The notes below the pieces were generated by a model. That model worked only from the letters and a program-made list of their open reading frames with translations, was not told the origin of the DNA and did not search any database. A stretch of 64,000 bases of DNA, taken from the NCBI RefSeq assembly GCF_004217555.1, contig NZ_SHKW01000001.1, positions 1,364,001 to 1,428,000 of the forward strand, read 5' to 3'. A program made the position numbers and the translations under genes. The DNA is from Edaphobacter modestus. GTDB lineage: Bacteria; Acidobacteriota; Terriglobia; Terriglobales; Acidobacteriaceae. Below are positions 1-8,287 of this stretch, piece after piece (position 1 is the stretch's first letter; every line of letters starts with the position of its first letter).

Positions 1-444
1 TGGCCTCCGCCCAGCTATAGCCCTCGCACAAAGCTTTTCTACGTCAATGCGAGTGAAGGGTACGGGGTAGCCTATCTCTATGACACTTCGCCGGAGCCCC
101 AGGGTTATGCAGGCGGAGCCGGAGGCCACTTCGATCCAAATTCATCCCTGATTGCGCTTGACGTCACCAACGGCAATATCAAGTGGAAGCACATTCCAAA
201 AGGCGAAGGAGCGGAAGGTGGCGGGATGTCCGGGGGCATTCTTACGACTGCGGGCGATTTGCTCTTTACCGGGGATTCGGACCGTCTCGCTGCCTTTGAC
301 CCCGCCAATGGAAAGATTCTGTGGTCGGAGAAGCTGGGCAGTCACCTGAGCAATGGCCCCTCGACATGGTCCCTGGATGACCAACAAAACATTATCGTGG
401 GTGCGGGCGATACCCTGTATGCGTTTACCCTCGATGGGAAGTAA
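1..444 (+). CDS. PQQ-dependent dehydrogenase, C-terminal part (5' end outside window)
   Basis: The frame is open from the first base and gives 147 residues of the end of a PQQ-type beta-propeller dehydrogenase. Visible signatures are the propeller-blade pattern of the quinoprotein family: 'LIALDVTNGNIKWK', then 'GGGMSGGILTTAGDLLFTGDSDR', shortened here to the GGILTT...LLFTGD core, then 'AAFDPANGKILW' and the closing 'VGAGDTLYAFTLDGK'. These enzymes oxidise alcohols or sugars in the periplasm with pyrroloquinoline quinone. The cofactor site and signal peptide would lie upstream of the window, so the substrate cannot be named. No cytochrome c motif (CxxCH) is present in the visible part. The family call is firm, the subfamily open. 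Confidence 0.85.
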   Translation, partial: WPPPSYSPRTKLFYVNASEGYGVAYLYDTSPEPQGYAGGAGGHFDPNSSLIALDVTNGNIKWKHIPKGEGAEGGGMSGGILTTAGDLLFTGDSDRLAAFDPANGKILWSEKLGSHLSNGPSTWSLDDQQNIIVGAGDTLYAFTLDGK

Positions 445-509
445 CAGCCTGCAATAGGGCTGGAGGCAGGTTTCGCGGAGACCAGCGAGCCCTGACGTCT
501 TTCGGTTGT

Positions 510-1583
510 TCAGTAAGAGCTCGCGGACTCCGGAAGAAAGTAGAAGACGATGGCCAGAATTACATAGACGGCCAGAAGCTGCGTGCCCTCAAGCCAGTTT
601 GTCTCCCCGTCAGCGGCGACCTGGCCCGTGATGAGGACCGAGAGAAAGATTGCCAGCACTTCAGCAGGGGAAAAGGCAAGGTTCATCGGACTGGGACCGA
701 TGAAATGACTCAGGATGACAAGGAGCGGAGCAACCAGCAGTGCAATCTGCAGGCTGCTTCCGACGGCGATGCCGAAGGAGAGATCCATTTGATCCTTCAT
801 CGCTGCGAGGACGGCTGTGCTGTGCTCCGCTGCGTTTCCGATGATGGCTACGACGATGACCCCGACAAAAATCTCGGTCATGCCGAAGGCCTTTGCCGCC
901 TGCTGCACAGATCCGACAAGAATCTCGCTGATCCAGGCGATAAAGGCTGTAGCCGTAGCCAGTATGAGCACCGCTTTTCCCAAACTCCACACTGCATGCT
1001 TCTCTTCGTTCGATTCCGTGGATTTCCCCTGAAAGAGGCGCTTGTGCGTATAAAGAGAAAAAACGAGGTGGGCGGCGTACGCAAGAAGCAGGACGACTGC
1101 GATATCGAGCCCCAAGGCATTCTCGGGAACAACACTGCTCGGCGCTTGAAGATGATGGAATGCTGCGGGGACGATGAGTCCGATTGCAGCGAGTGTCAGG
1201 AGAACGGCTTGCGCACTGGCTGCTGTGGAGTTGAAGCGCTGCGTCTTGTGACGAAAACCTCCGGCAACCACCGACACGCCAAACACCAACAGGATATTGC
1301 CGATGATGGAGCCTGTCAGTGAAGCTTTGACGACGTCGTAAAGCCCCTTCTGGAGGGCTGCGATTGCAATAATCAGCTCAGCCGCATTGCCGAACGTTGC
1401 GTTCAGTAGTCCACCAATTCCCTCACCCGCATGATGCGCCACCTGCTCGGTTGCCTGGCCGAGGATACCTGCGAGCGGCACGATGGAGAGGCACGCTGCA
1501 ATGAAGATATAGGTATGGGCATCCGGCCTGAAGAATTCAAGCCCGATCGTTACCGGCACAAAGATCAGTAGCCATTTCAGCAT
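510..1583 (-). CDS. cax: Calcium/proton exchanger (CaCA superfamily)
   Basis: A 357-residue, very hydrophobic protein with about 11 membrane segments. The two repeated cation-binding motifs of CAX exchangers are visible: GNAAEL at residues 65-70 and GNAAEH at about 249-254, one in each half of the internally duplicated fold. An acidic, charged loop near residues 185-195 separates the halves. Such proteins export Ca2+ across the inner membrane in exchange for protons. Length fits bacterial ChaA/CAX proteins (350-370 residues). It stands alone, convergent to the upstream dehydrogenase. Ion choice (Ca2+ versus Na+ or K+) cannot be fixed from sequence alone. Confidence 0.9.
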   Translation of the reverse strand: MLKWLLIFVPVTIGLEFFRPDAHTYIFIAACLSIVPLAGILGQATEQVAHHAGEGIGGLLNATFGNAAELIIAIAALQKGLYDVVKASLTGSIIGNILLVFGVSVVAGGFRHKTQRFNSTAASAQAVLLTLAAIGLIVPAAFHHLQAPSSVVPENALGLDIAVVLLLAYAAHLVFSLYTHKRLFQGKSTESNEEKHAVWSLGKAVLILATATAFIAWISEILVGSVQQAAKAFGMTEIFVGVIVVAIIGNAAEHSTAVLAAMKDQMDLSFGIAVGSSLQIALLVAPLLVILSHFIGPSPMNLAFSPAEVLAIFLSVLITGQVAADGETNWLEGTQLLAVYVILAIVFYFLPESASSY

Positions 1584-1784
1584 ATGCTGTATGCCAAAAT
1601 AGACGGCCCCGGAGGCTTACGCAACCATTTCGTGATCGAGGAGGCCAAGGTAATGCGGAACCCGGTGCGTGCAGCATCTGCGTTCCGTGGGCCGAATTTG
1701 TAACCATAAACGGAGCGATCTAATTTTTTGCGATCTAAAGCAGGCCTGCGATGCGGCTCACCGCAATTGGCCTCTCTGTTGTGC

Positions 1785-2561
1785 TCATCGGTGGGCTAGG
1801 CGAAGAGATTGCCAGGAGCCATCGGCGGTCCAACCTCCATCGACAGCGAGGGTGTGGCCGTTGATGAAGCCGCTCTGAGCGGGATCTGCGAGAAAGAGGA
1901 CGGCGCGGGCTATGTCGTCGGGGGTGGCGAAGCGGGCCATTGGGACGCGCCCGATGATGTCGTCATCGGTATAGGCGGAGTTGGCCTGGTCGAGGTGATC
2001 CATCTCGGTCTTGACCCAGCCGGGGCAGACGGCGTTGGCGCGGACATTGCGGGAACCCCACTCAGCGGCGAGGGTGCGAGTGAGTCCGATGAGGCCGTGC
2101 TTGGAGGCGTTGTAAGCGCTGCGGTCGGCGATTCCGGTGAGACCGGCGATGGAGGCGATGTTGACGATGCTTCCCTGCCCCTGCTGGAGCATGAGGCTAC
2201 CGAAGCCTTTGGCAAGCAGGAATGGGGCGACGAGGTTGACCTCGAGCACGCGGCGGAAGGCATCGGCTTCGACTGCCTGGGCGGGGGCGATGAAGCTGAT
2301 GCCAGCGTTGTTGACGAGGACGTCAGCGCGGCCCCAGCGCTGGCGGACGACGTTTACGCAATGGGTGACGAAGGCTTCGTCGGTGATGTCGCCGAGGAGC
2401 TCTTCGCGATCGGCTGCGGGCGCGACGGAGGCGCAGGACTGACGGTCGAGGAGAGCGACGGAGAAGCCAACTTCAGCAAGGAGTTCGGCGGTGCTACGGC
2501 CGATGCCTTGCGCGGCGCCGGTGATGATGGCGACTCTGGGGCTTTCGGGTTGGGAATGCAT
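1785..2561 (-). CDS. SDR-family NAD(P)-dependent oxidoreductase
   Basis: A 258-residue classical short-chain dehydrogenase. The cofactor motif TGAAQGIGRS lies at about residues 15-24, NNAG at about 86-89, and the catalytic Ser plus YNASK (Tyr-x-x-x-Lys) at about 140-160. The C-terminus 'INGHTLAVDGGW' is the usual end of SDR-type 3-oxoacyl-ACP reductase-like enzymes. It is a cytosolic soluble enzyme. The substrate cannot be inferred: it stands alone with no pathway neighbour. Fabric of codon use matches the surroundings. Confidence 0.88.
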   Translation of the reverse strand: MHSQPESPRVAIITGAAQGIGRSTAELLAEVGFSVALLDRQSCASVAPAADREELLGDITDEAFVTHCVNVVRQRWGRADVLVNNAGISFIAPAQAVEADAFRRVLEVNLVAPFLLAKGFGSLMLQQGQGSIVNIASIAGLTGIADRSAYNASKHGLIGLTRTLAAEWGSRNVRANAVCPGWVKTEMDHLDQANSAYTDDDIIGRVPMARFATPDDIARAVLFLADPAQSGFINGHTLAVDGGWTADGSWQSLRLAHR

Positions 2562-2749
2562 GAAAACAGTTTACGGTGTGGGGCGAATGAGATTGTTTGA
2601 CGTGCGCAGTGGTTCCGGGTCTTGCAAGGCAGGCGTCATGAATAAGGCGTATAGTCGTTATCAGAAGCAGCCTTTCTCGCCTCCAGCCATCAAGGCTTCG
2701 CTCCAGACGAGTGTCTTTCAAGCACACAACCGTACTCTGGAGTTCCCCC

Positions 2750-2938
2750 ATGAGCTTTCTCAGAAATTCTGATGTAAAGAAGCATCTTGCCCGTACTGTG
2801 CCGCCCCTTGTCTCTCATCCGGTTGAGAATCCACTTGTTCCGGATAAGGATCAGAGCTCATTGCCCGCGGTGAAGATTGAACCCGGCATCGAACTTCCGG
2901 CGCCGACAGACGTTCCCTCAAAAGCTGATGTGCTGTGA
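2750..2938 (+). CDS. Small protein of unknown function, first of four
   Basis: A 62-residue protein starting MSFLRNSDVKKHL. The ATG at 2750 has a GGAG ribosome site nine bases upstream, better than the earlier in-frame ATG at 2711. The sequence is rich in Pro (about one in seven residues) and Val, with no membrane segment and no cysteine; it looks partly disordered. No family is recognised. Its stop overlaps the GTG start of the next gene (GTGA, 2935-2938), which indicates translational coupling. It opens a tight four-gene run. Confidence 0.6.
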   Translation: MSFLRNSDVKKHLARTVPPLVSHPVENPLVPDKDQSSLPAVKIEPGIELPAPTDVPSKADVL

Positions 2939-3360
2939 GTTCGCCGACGGTTTTTCTTCGCAAGCGATGCACTCTGCCTGAGGGAATGTCGTTAGAACTC
3001 ACCAACGTGGATCAAGCCTGGAACTCCGTAGCGATCTCGGGCTGGGACTTGAGCACCGGGATTGAATCGCACGGCTGGCACTGCATGTGGCTCGCTGCGG
3101 CATTCTCGAGGGTCTCTCTTGGACGCACGGCGGAGGCAGCGACCGCGAAGGTGGTTAAGGCGGGACTCGATGCGCTTTCGACATCGTTCAATGCCGCCGA
3201 GATCGATTCCCTTCGCGTGGCCAGTTATCGAGGTTTCAGCGTTGCCAGGGTGACGCTCCATGCCCGGCACATCCAGCGCGGCGCATCGCTGTCTCCATGG
3301 ACCGTTCGTCGAAAGGAACTAGATGACGACCAAACGATTTCAACGGAACTGGCCCGGTAA
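2935..3360 (+). CDS. Hypothetical protein, second of four small genes
   Basis: A 141-residue soluble protein with a GTG start overlapping the upstream stop. The first third has alternating hydrophobic/polar residues suggestive of beta strands; the middle (about 45-85: 'AAFSRVSLGRTAEAATAKVVKAGLDALS') is likely helical, quoted here only by its core AEAATAKVVKAGLDALS. The C-terminal third is basic. One Cys lies near the N-terminus and one at about 50. No domain is recognised. The 3' end overlaps the next gene by 38 bases in another frame. Confidence 0.55.
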   Translation: MSSPTVFLRKRCTLPEGMSLELTNVDQAWNSVAISGWDLSTGIESHGWHCMWLAAAFSRVSLGRTAEAATAKVVKAGLDALSTSFNAAEIDSLRVASYRGFSVARVTLHARHIQRGASLSPWTVRRKELDDDQTISTELAR

Positions 3361-3568
3361 GGTATCGCGCATTCTGTGGGCGAAGCCAGAGTGCCCTGTG
3401 TGTACCTCGATTGAGTTTCGGAGATCACCGCCACGATCTGTGGATGGGATGCTGCGGTTGATAAATCTTGTTCCGTTGCAATGCACCAACTGCTGGCGAT
3501 TTTTTTACTGGATGCGCGATGACAAGATCTTCACATCGCAGGCCGAGCGGAGCGAGTGGCTGAACTGA
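3323..3568 (+). CDS. Small zinc-ribbon-like protein, third of four small genes
   Basis: An 81-residue basic protein with two CxxC knuckles: CPVC at residues 24-27 and CTNC at about 54-57, spaced like a small treble-clef or zinc ribbon. The rest is aromatic and Arg-rich ('CWRFFYWMRDD'). An AAAGGA ribosome site lies six bases before the ATG, inside the end of the preceding gene, supporting real translation. Function unknown. The knuckles suggest metal binding and perhaps nucleic-acid or protein contact; that is inference. Confidence 0.6.
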   Translation: MTTKRFQRNWPGKVSRILWAKPECPVCTSIEFRRSPPRSVDGMLRLINLVPLQCTNCWRFFYWMRDDKIFTSQAERSEWLN

Positions 3569-3581
3569 AAGGAAGTGACCG

Positions 3582-3878
3582 GTGCCGCTAAACTACAGCA
3601 TTCTGCAACAGACGACGGAACAGTTGAAGGAGACTGAGAACTCGCCCTCGGTGAGCATGTGGCCTTACCTGGTGAACTCGGCTCAGACACAGTTGATCAA
3701 TCGGATCAGTATCTATGCAGAGCCGGGCCAGAGCGTAGAGCGGGCACGTGTGCTGTATATGAACGCACCCGCACTTGAGGTGTGGAAGAAGATGGACAGG
3801 GCAACCGAAGCGGTGGGTGAGGTTCATCGACCACCAAAGTCGGCGCTTTTGCTTTTTGGCATGCCGTTCAGCGAATAG
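3582..3878 (+). CDS. Small protein of unknown function, fourth of four
   Basis: A 98-residue protein with a GTG start and a clear AAGGAAG ribosome site about seven to nine bases upstream, thirteen bases after the previous stop. It is a soluble mixed alpha/beta-looking chain with no cysteine and no signal peptide. No family is recognised. Placement and spacing make it part of the same transcript as the three preceding small genes; a separate 40-codon frame follows at 3888 but is weaker. Confidence 0.55.
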   Translation: MPLNYSILQQTTEQLKETENSPSVSMWPYLVNSAQTQLINRISIYAEPGQSVERARVLYMNAPALEVWKKMDRATEAVGEVHRPPKSALLLFGMPFSE

Positions 3879-4108
3879 CGAGACTCGATGTCCCGTGCCT
3901 ATCGCGCGAAGCGGAGGCAAGAGAGAACTTCTTCTGTTGCGAATCCTTTTTCGCGGCCTTGCCGGGCATCTGCCTGGTGCGGCGATACGGGCTTCGAAGG
4001 AGAGACATGAAGGCAGTTTACGGTGAGAGTTGTGGTGACAAGCGGGACGGTTTCTGAAAGAGTTTGGTCGAAGCAAAACTCAAAAGCACGGGATTTTAAA
4101 TTCTGACA

Positions 4109-4873
4109 ATGAACGTGACGAAGCTTCCAAGCTGGCGTGTTTGCCTGTTGGCCGTGATGGCGACACCCCCTCTTTCCCTGCATGCTCAGACAGCAGCAAA
4201 GCTGGAGACTTCGAAACAGCCAGCAGCGTGCGTACTCCCCAAGGGGCGCGATGTGTTGTTGAAGCTCATGCAGTGTTGCACGCGAGATCTGGCGAGCGAT
4301 CGGGACTGCAGAGAGTATGACCCGGTCAACAAGTACGTGATCATCAAGGACAATGCTCCCAGTAAGCCTGCAGCTTTCTTGCTGATTCCGTCGGAGAAGG
4401 TTAGGGGAATCGACGACAAGCGAATCTTCAAGACTCCCTACCTGAATCTATGGGCAAATGCGTGGGACCAGTCGGAGAGGTATCCGGGATGGGGAGATCA
4501 CAGGATTGGGATGGCGATCAACTCGGCACATGCGCGAACGCAGGACCAGCTGCATGTTCATATCTCGTGCATTGATGCGAAGGTGGCGGAGATTCTCGAT
4601 AGACATGAGAAGAACGCGAAGCCGCATACGGTTCAGCTGCCTCCCGCGAACAATACATACAACGTAACCACGGTGAACGACCTTACGGATGGCCAGAGCC
4701 CGTTTCAGATTGCGCGGCAGATTCCGGACATGGGAAAGATGGCCGACAAGAGTGTGGCGGTGGTGAAGTCGAAAGAGCCGGGAAGGTATTACGTGCTGAC
4801 GACTGCCTATAAGGATAGCAAGGGTGGAGCGGCGGAGGAGCTGCTGGATCAGAGATGTGGGGTGAATCCCTAA
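4109..4873 (+). CDS. cdh: CDP-diacylglycerol pyrophosphatase (Cdh family)
   Basis: A 254-residue exported protein. A signal peptide occupies about residues 1-27, ending at an Ala-x-Ala-like 'LHAQT'. The body carries family features of bacterial CDP-diacylglycerol hydrolases: LMQCCTRD at about 51-58, a conserved 'YVIIKDNAP' strand, paired Trp residues in 'LNLWANAW', an INSAHARTQDQLHVHIS block with the HxH core of a HIT-like catalytic site, and a Cys after it. The enzyme splits CDP-diacylglycerol into phosphatidate and CMP, probably in the periplasm or at the inner membrane. The ribosome site is weak. It follows the small-gene operon but with a 230-base gap, so co-transcription is uncertain. 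Confidence 0.85.
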   Translation: MNVTKLPSWRVCLLAVMATPPLSLHAQTAAKLETSKQPAACVLPKGRDVLLKLMQCCTRDLASDRDCREYDPVNKYVIIKDNAPSKPAAFLLIPSEKVRGIDDKRIFKTPYLNLWANAWDQSERYPGWGDHRIGMAINSAHARTQDQLHVHISCIDAKVAEILDRHEKNAKPHTVQLPPANNTYNVTTVNDLTDGQSPFQIARQIPDMGKMADKSVAVVKSKEPGRYYVLTTAYKDSKGGAAEELLDQRCGVNP

Positions 4874-5670
4874 TTCACGCCGGGGTACGTATCCTTGACC
4901 TGGTATCCATCGGGGACCTGAAAGATGGAAGGATCAGGTTCGACACGATCGATGTTTGTCACCTCGGTTGTGCGCAGTCCCTGACGAGGATCGTCATCGG
5001 AGTTGAGCATGATGATCTTCAGGTCAGGCGATGTCCATGTCTCGCGGACCTCGACGATGGGCCGGTCATTTCCGAAGAAGCCGATGGGATAGGTGATCGT
5101 GAGCCGCACTCCTTCGGCGTAGACGCCGGCCATGGTTTTGCTGCCTAATTTCTCCATTGTTTGTGCCGGGTGGGAGGAATTTGCGGCGGAGGGCGTGCCC
5201 TGCGGTGACGGAGTGGAGCCCAAGATTGGGGACACAGTCGTCAGGCTTAAAGCCGCGAAAGCGGAGCCATTCTGCGTCATGACTTCGTTGTTTGGTAGAT
5301 GTCCGCCCGGCACGGCAGCCTTGGCTACCGGAACAGACATATGAAACCGGACGGCATTTTTTGCGTTACTCGTCCAATGTGTCGTGGTGTGGGCTACTGG
5401 GTCCATGATGGAAATCAAAGTCACGCCATCGCCTTCCTTGAACGTCTTGGTCGGCCGCTTCTGCATGGTTCGACCCTGAGAATCGCGGGCTTCGACGAGG
5501 TTTGATACCTGAGTCATCGTGGTTCCGTCGGCAAGCTTTTGAACGAGGGTCTCTGTCTTGGTCGCAGTGTAAGGCTCGGTTGACCAGCCGATGGTCTGGC
5601 TGTTGGCGACGACGGAGGAGGCGAGTAGGAGGAAAGACAGCGCAGCAGGAACGATCCGGGCAATCAACAT
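4870..5670 (-). CDS. Secreted hypothetical protein
   Basis: A 266-residue protein with a strong N-terminal signal peptide (about residues 1-24, cleavage near VVANS-QT). The mature chain is Thr/Ser/Val-rich with a repeated 'VEARDSQGR' beta-hairpin style near residues 60-70, and a C-terminal block 'VREVRETW...NIDRVEPDPSIFQVPDGY' of which FQVPDGY near the end is typical of secreted proteins annotated only as hypothetical in acidobacteria. It is convergent with cdh and shares four bases with it. No catalytic motif is seen. Probably periplasmic. Confidence 0.7.
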   Translation of the reverse strand: MLIARIVPAALSFLLLASSVVANSQTIGWSTEPYTATKTETLVQKLADGTTMTQVSNLVEARDSQGRTMQKRPTKTFKEGDGVTLISIMDPVAHTTTHWTSNAKNAVRFHMSVPVAKAAVPGGHLPNNEVMTQNGSAFAALSLTTVSPILGSTPSPQGTPSAANSSHPAQTMEKLGSKTMAGVYAEGVRLTITYPIGFFGNDRPIVEVRETWTSPDLKIIMLNSDDDPRQGLRTTEVTNIDRVEPDPSIFQVPDGYQVKDTYPGVN

Positions 5671-5755
5671 ACCTCTCCTTAGGGAAGGAGTGACGATGCG
5701 ATGAAGACGGCCCAGATAGTTTGCTTTATTTGCAACGCAGATTCAATGGGTCGAT

Positions 5756-6187
5756 TTAGCCGCGCGGGCCTTTGGAGTCTTTGGGACGCGGGTAGAACAC
5801 TTCTACGATGGTGGAGATGCCGCCGCGGGGACGGAAGTCGCCGACCACCTTGGCCCAGATGGGGTTGGTGGCTTTGATGACGTCGTCAAGGACCTGGTTG
5901 ACGATGTTCTCCTGAAAGATGCCCAGGTTGCGGTAGGTGAAGAGATATTCCTTGAGCGATTTCAGTTCCATGCACTTTTCACGGGGCATGTAGCGGATGG
6001 TGAGGCGTCCGAAGTCGGGCAGGCCGGTCTTGGGGCAGACGCTGGTGAATTCCGGGTCGTCGATAAGGATCTCGTAGGCCTTGAACTGATTGGGCCAGGT
6101 TTCAATCTCGGGGAATTTGGTATCGAGGCCGGCTGCCGCGTGGTCGTCGGTATAGCCGGTGGTCTTTGTCTTCTGCTTCTTGCTCAT
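5756..6187 (-). CDS. queF: NADPH-dependent 7-cyano-7-deazaguanine reductase
   Basis: A 143-residue T-fold enzyme of the short, unimodular QueF type. The catalytic Cys is in SVCPKTGLPDFG (residues about 49-60); the QueF motif ELKSLKEY follows at about 75-82 with the NADPH-contacting residues, and the substrate Glu lies in FQENIVN. The enzyme reduces preQ0 to preQ1 in queuosine synthesis. No other queuosine gene is adjacent. Length and motifs fit the family well. Confidence 0.95.
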   Translation of the reverse strand: MSKKQKTKTTGYTDDHAAAGLDTKFPEIETWPNQFKAYEILIDDPEFTSVCPKTGLPDFGRLTIRYMPREKCMELKSLKEYLFTYRNLGIFQENIVNQVLDDVIKATNPIWAKVVGDFRPRGGISTIVEVFYPRPKDSKGPRG

Positions 6188-6268
6188 AGATCTATTTTAT
6201 CGGGGTTACGGCATACGGCGCCGCTGCGCATGGGGGCGTCCAAATGGAGTGTGCAAAGGAGGATGCGA

Positions 6269-6793
6269 ATGGCTGAGCGGTTGAACAGGACAATTCCAGC
6301 AGACGAAGCCGGACGGAAGCTGGTGACTAAGAAGGCCGAGGAGCCGCCACACATTGGCGTGGTGGGAGATACCTATACGATTCTGCTGCGAGGCGAGGAT
6401 ACGGCGGGACGTTACTGTCTGATCGATATGCATGTCCCCCCGGGCGGTGGGCCGCCTCCGCACAGGCACGACTTCGAGGAGACGTTCACAGTGGTGGAGG
6501 GCGAGGTTGAGGTGAGCTTTCGCGGCGAGAAGGTGGTGGCTCGTGTGGGCGAGACGGTGCATATCCCGGCGAACGCTCCCCACCAGTTTCATAATTCGTC
6601 AGAGAAGGCGGCGCGGCTGTTTTGCATCTGTGCGCCTGCTGGACAGGAGAGGTTCTTTGAGGATGTCGGGGTGCGGGTAGGTTCACGGACGGATGCCCCG
6701 CCGAAGATGGACGCTGAAGCCCAGGAGGAGTTCAAGAAGAATGCGGTGAAATTGGCTCCCAAATACAAGACTGAGCTGCTCAAGGAGGCTTGA
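6269..6793 (+). CDS. Cupin-domain protein
   Basis: A 174-residue single-domain cupin. Motif 1 (PPHRHDFEETFTVVEGE, around residues 66-82) provides His-x-His and Glu metal ligands; motif 2 (HIPANAPHQFHN, around 101-112) provides the third His. Such folds bind Fe, Mn or Ni and serve as dioxygenases, isomerases or ligand sensors, so the reaction cannot be named. The start is decided by the AGGAGG site at 6257-6262: the ATG at 6263 is directly adjacent and too close, whereas the ATG at 6269 has a normal six-base spacer. The C-terminal tail is Lys/Glu-rich. Confidence 0.82.
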   Translation: MAERLNRTIPADEAGRKLVTKKAEEPPHIGVVGDTYTILLRGEDTAGRYCLIDMHVPPGGGPPPHRHDFEETFTVVEGEVEVSFRGEKVVARVGETVHIPANAPHQFHNSSEKAARLFCICAPAGQERFFEDVGVRVGSRTDAPPKMDAEAQEEFKKNAVKLAPKYKTELLKEA

Positions 6794-7000
6794 CCGCGCC
6801 TCTCTCAGTGAGGCTGCGGTTAGATAGGCGACCGTTAACCCCTTTTTTTACTCAAAGAGCCCGTAGATGATTGACGACCAATTTGGTCCTCATTAGACTG
6901 GAAGGTGAGCTGAGCGAGTCAATTATGCTGCTCACGCAGATGGTCAGGGTTCGCATCCGTATGCTTCGCGGTGGGCCCTTTTGAGGGAGAGAACCACCAA

Positions 7001-8278
7001 ATGTTGCAGGCATTTATCATCACCCTCCGCGAAGGAGTGGAAGCTTCGCTGATCGTCGGGATCGTCTTCGCTTACCTGACCAAGATAGGCCGGTCGGAGC
7101 TGAAACGGACGGTCTTCTGGGCGCTGGGGGCGGCGATAGCCGCGAGCGTCGGCGGAGCCCTGGTGCTGGCGCGAACCCAGCTCAACAGCGATATCTTCGA
7201 GGGCTGGGTGATGCTGGCCGCCGCCTTCTTTGTGATCAGCATGATCTGGTTCATGCACAAAGCGGCACGGTCGATGAAGGGCGATATCGAACAAAAGATC
7301 TCCCGGTACACGACGGAGAGCGCGGGCGTCTCGAAGATCGGACTCTTCTTTTTCGTCTTTCTGCTGGTGGTTCGCGAGGGCGTGGAGACGGTTCTGATTC
7401 TGTCGGCAGTCACGCTGAATTCAACTGAGCTTTTGAGCTTTACGGGAACGCTTCTTGGCATTGCGGTCGCAGTTGTCTTTGGCGTGCTATTTATTCGCGG
7501 AAGCGTAAAGATCAACCTTCAGCGCTTCTTCCGCGTGACAACGGTGATTCTTTACTTCGTCGCGTTTCAGCTGATCGTCAGCGGCCTGCATGAGCTGAGC
7601 GAGAACGGTGTGCTGCCATCGAGCCAGGCCGAGATGCGCCTGATTGGGCCAATCGTTCGCAACGATCTTTTCTTTTTTGTGACGATGCTCGCGCTGGCGG
7701 GATTGATGATCCTGATGGAATATCGCCGGAGGGCGCCGGTTGCGCTTGCGGCAAATGCGACCGCGGCGGACAAGCGTCGTTTCGAGTGGAGCCAGCGCCG
7801 CGAGAAGATGTGGATGAACGCAGTGGTCGTGACGAGTTTTGTCTTCATCTTCCTGTCGACGGCCGAGTTTATCTACGCGAAGAGCTCGACAACCCTCTCC
7901 CCGACTGCTGCCGTCACACTGGTGGGAAGCCAGGTTACGGTTCCCGCGGCGGACATCAACGACGACCAGCTTCATCGGTATGGTGTGAACGTAGACGACG
8001 GCAAGGGTGGAAACGTGCAGATCCGGTTCCTGCTGTTCAAGAAGCCGGATGGAAATATCGTGTCGGTGGGTGATGCGTGCCGGATCTGCGGCCCGGTTGG
8101 CTTTTATATGGGAAGCCAGGGGATTACGTGCAAGATGTGTGCATCCCCGCTGAATGCAGCTTCGATGGGGCAAGAGGGTGGCTGCAATCCCATTCCACTT
8201 AAGAGCAGCGTTGCGGGCGGACAGGTGGTGATTCAGGCGGCGGACCTGAAGACACTGGTTCCGGTCTTTGAGCGCTAG
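7001..8278 (+). CDS. FTR1-family iron permease fused to a DUF2318-like Cys-rich domain
   Basis: A 425-residue membrane protein. The N-terminal two thirds is FTR1/EfeU-type: seven or so membrane segments with two iron-binding REGVE motifs at residues 10-14 and 125-129. After a further membrane segment near residue 285, the C-terminal 130 residues form an exported domain with CRIC (360-363), a second Cys pair (377 and 380) and Cys395, matching DUF2318 'Fe-S-containing membrane protein' partners of FTR1. In Campylobacter (Cj1658-Cj1665) these two functions are separate genes; here they are one chain. The downstream ABC genes are ten bases or less away. A GAGGGAG site precedes the ATG by about 11 bases. 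Confidence 0.88.
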   Translation: MLQAFIITLREGVEASLIVGIVFAYLTKIGRSELKRTVFWALGAAIAASVGGALVLARTQLNSDIFEGWVMLAAAFFVISMIWFMHKAARSMKGDIEQKISRYTTESAGVSKIGLFFFVFLLVVREGVETVLILSAVTLNSTELLSFTGTLLGIAVAVVFGVLFIRGSVKINLQRFFRVTTVILYFVAFQLIVSGLHELSENGVLPSSQAEMRLIGPIVRNDLFFFVTMLALAGLMILMEYRRRAPVALAANATAADKRRFEWSQRREKMWMNAVVVTSFVFIFLSTAEFIYAKSSTTLSPTAAVTLVGSQVTVPAADINDDQLHRYGVNVDDGKGGNVQIRFLLFKKPDGNIVSVGDACRICGPVGFYMGSQGITCKMCASPLNAASMGQEGGCNPIPLKSSVAGGQVVIQAADLKTLVPVFER

Positions 8279-8287
8279 AGGAGAACG

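Noticed and set aside
1809..2600. Plus-strand frame of 263 codons over the SDR gene
   Set aside because: Asp/Gly/Val/Ala-rich mirror of a clear SDR enzyme.
3888..4010. 40-codon frame after the small-gene operon
   Set aside because: Arg/Ser-rich, weak ribosome site, no coupling; not enough support.
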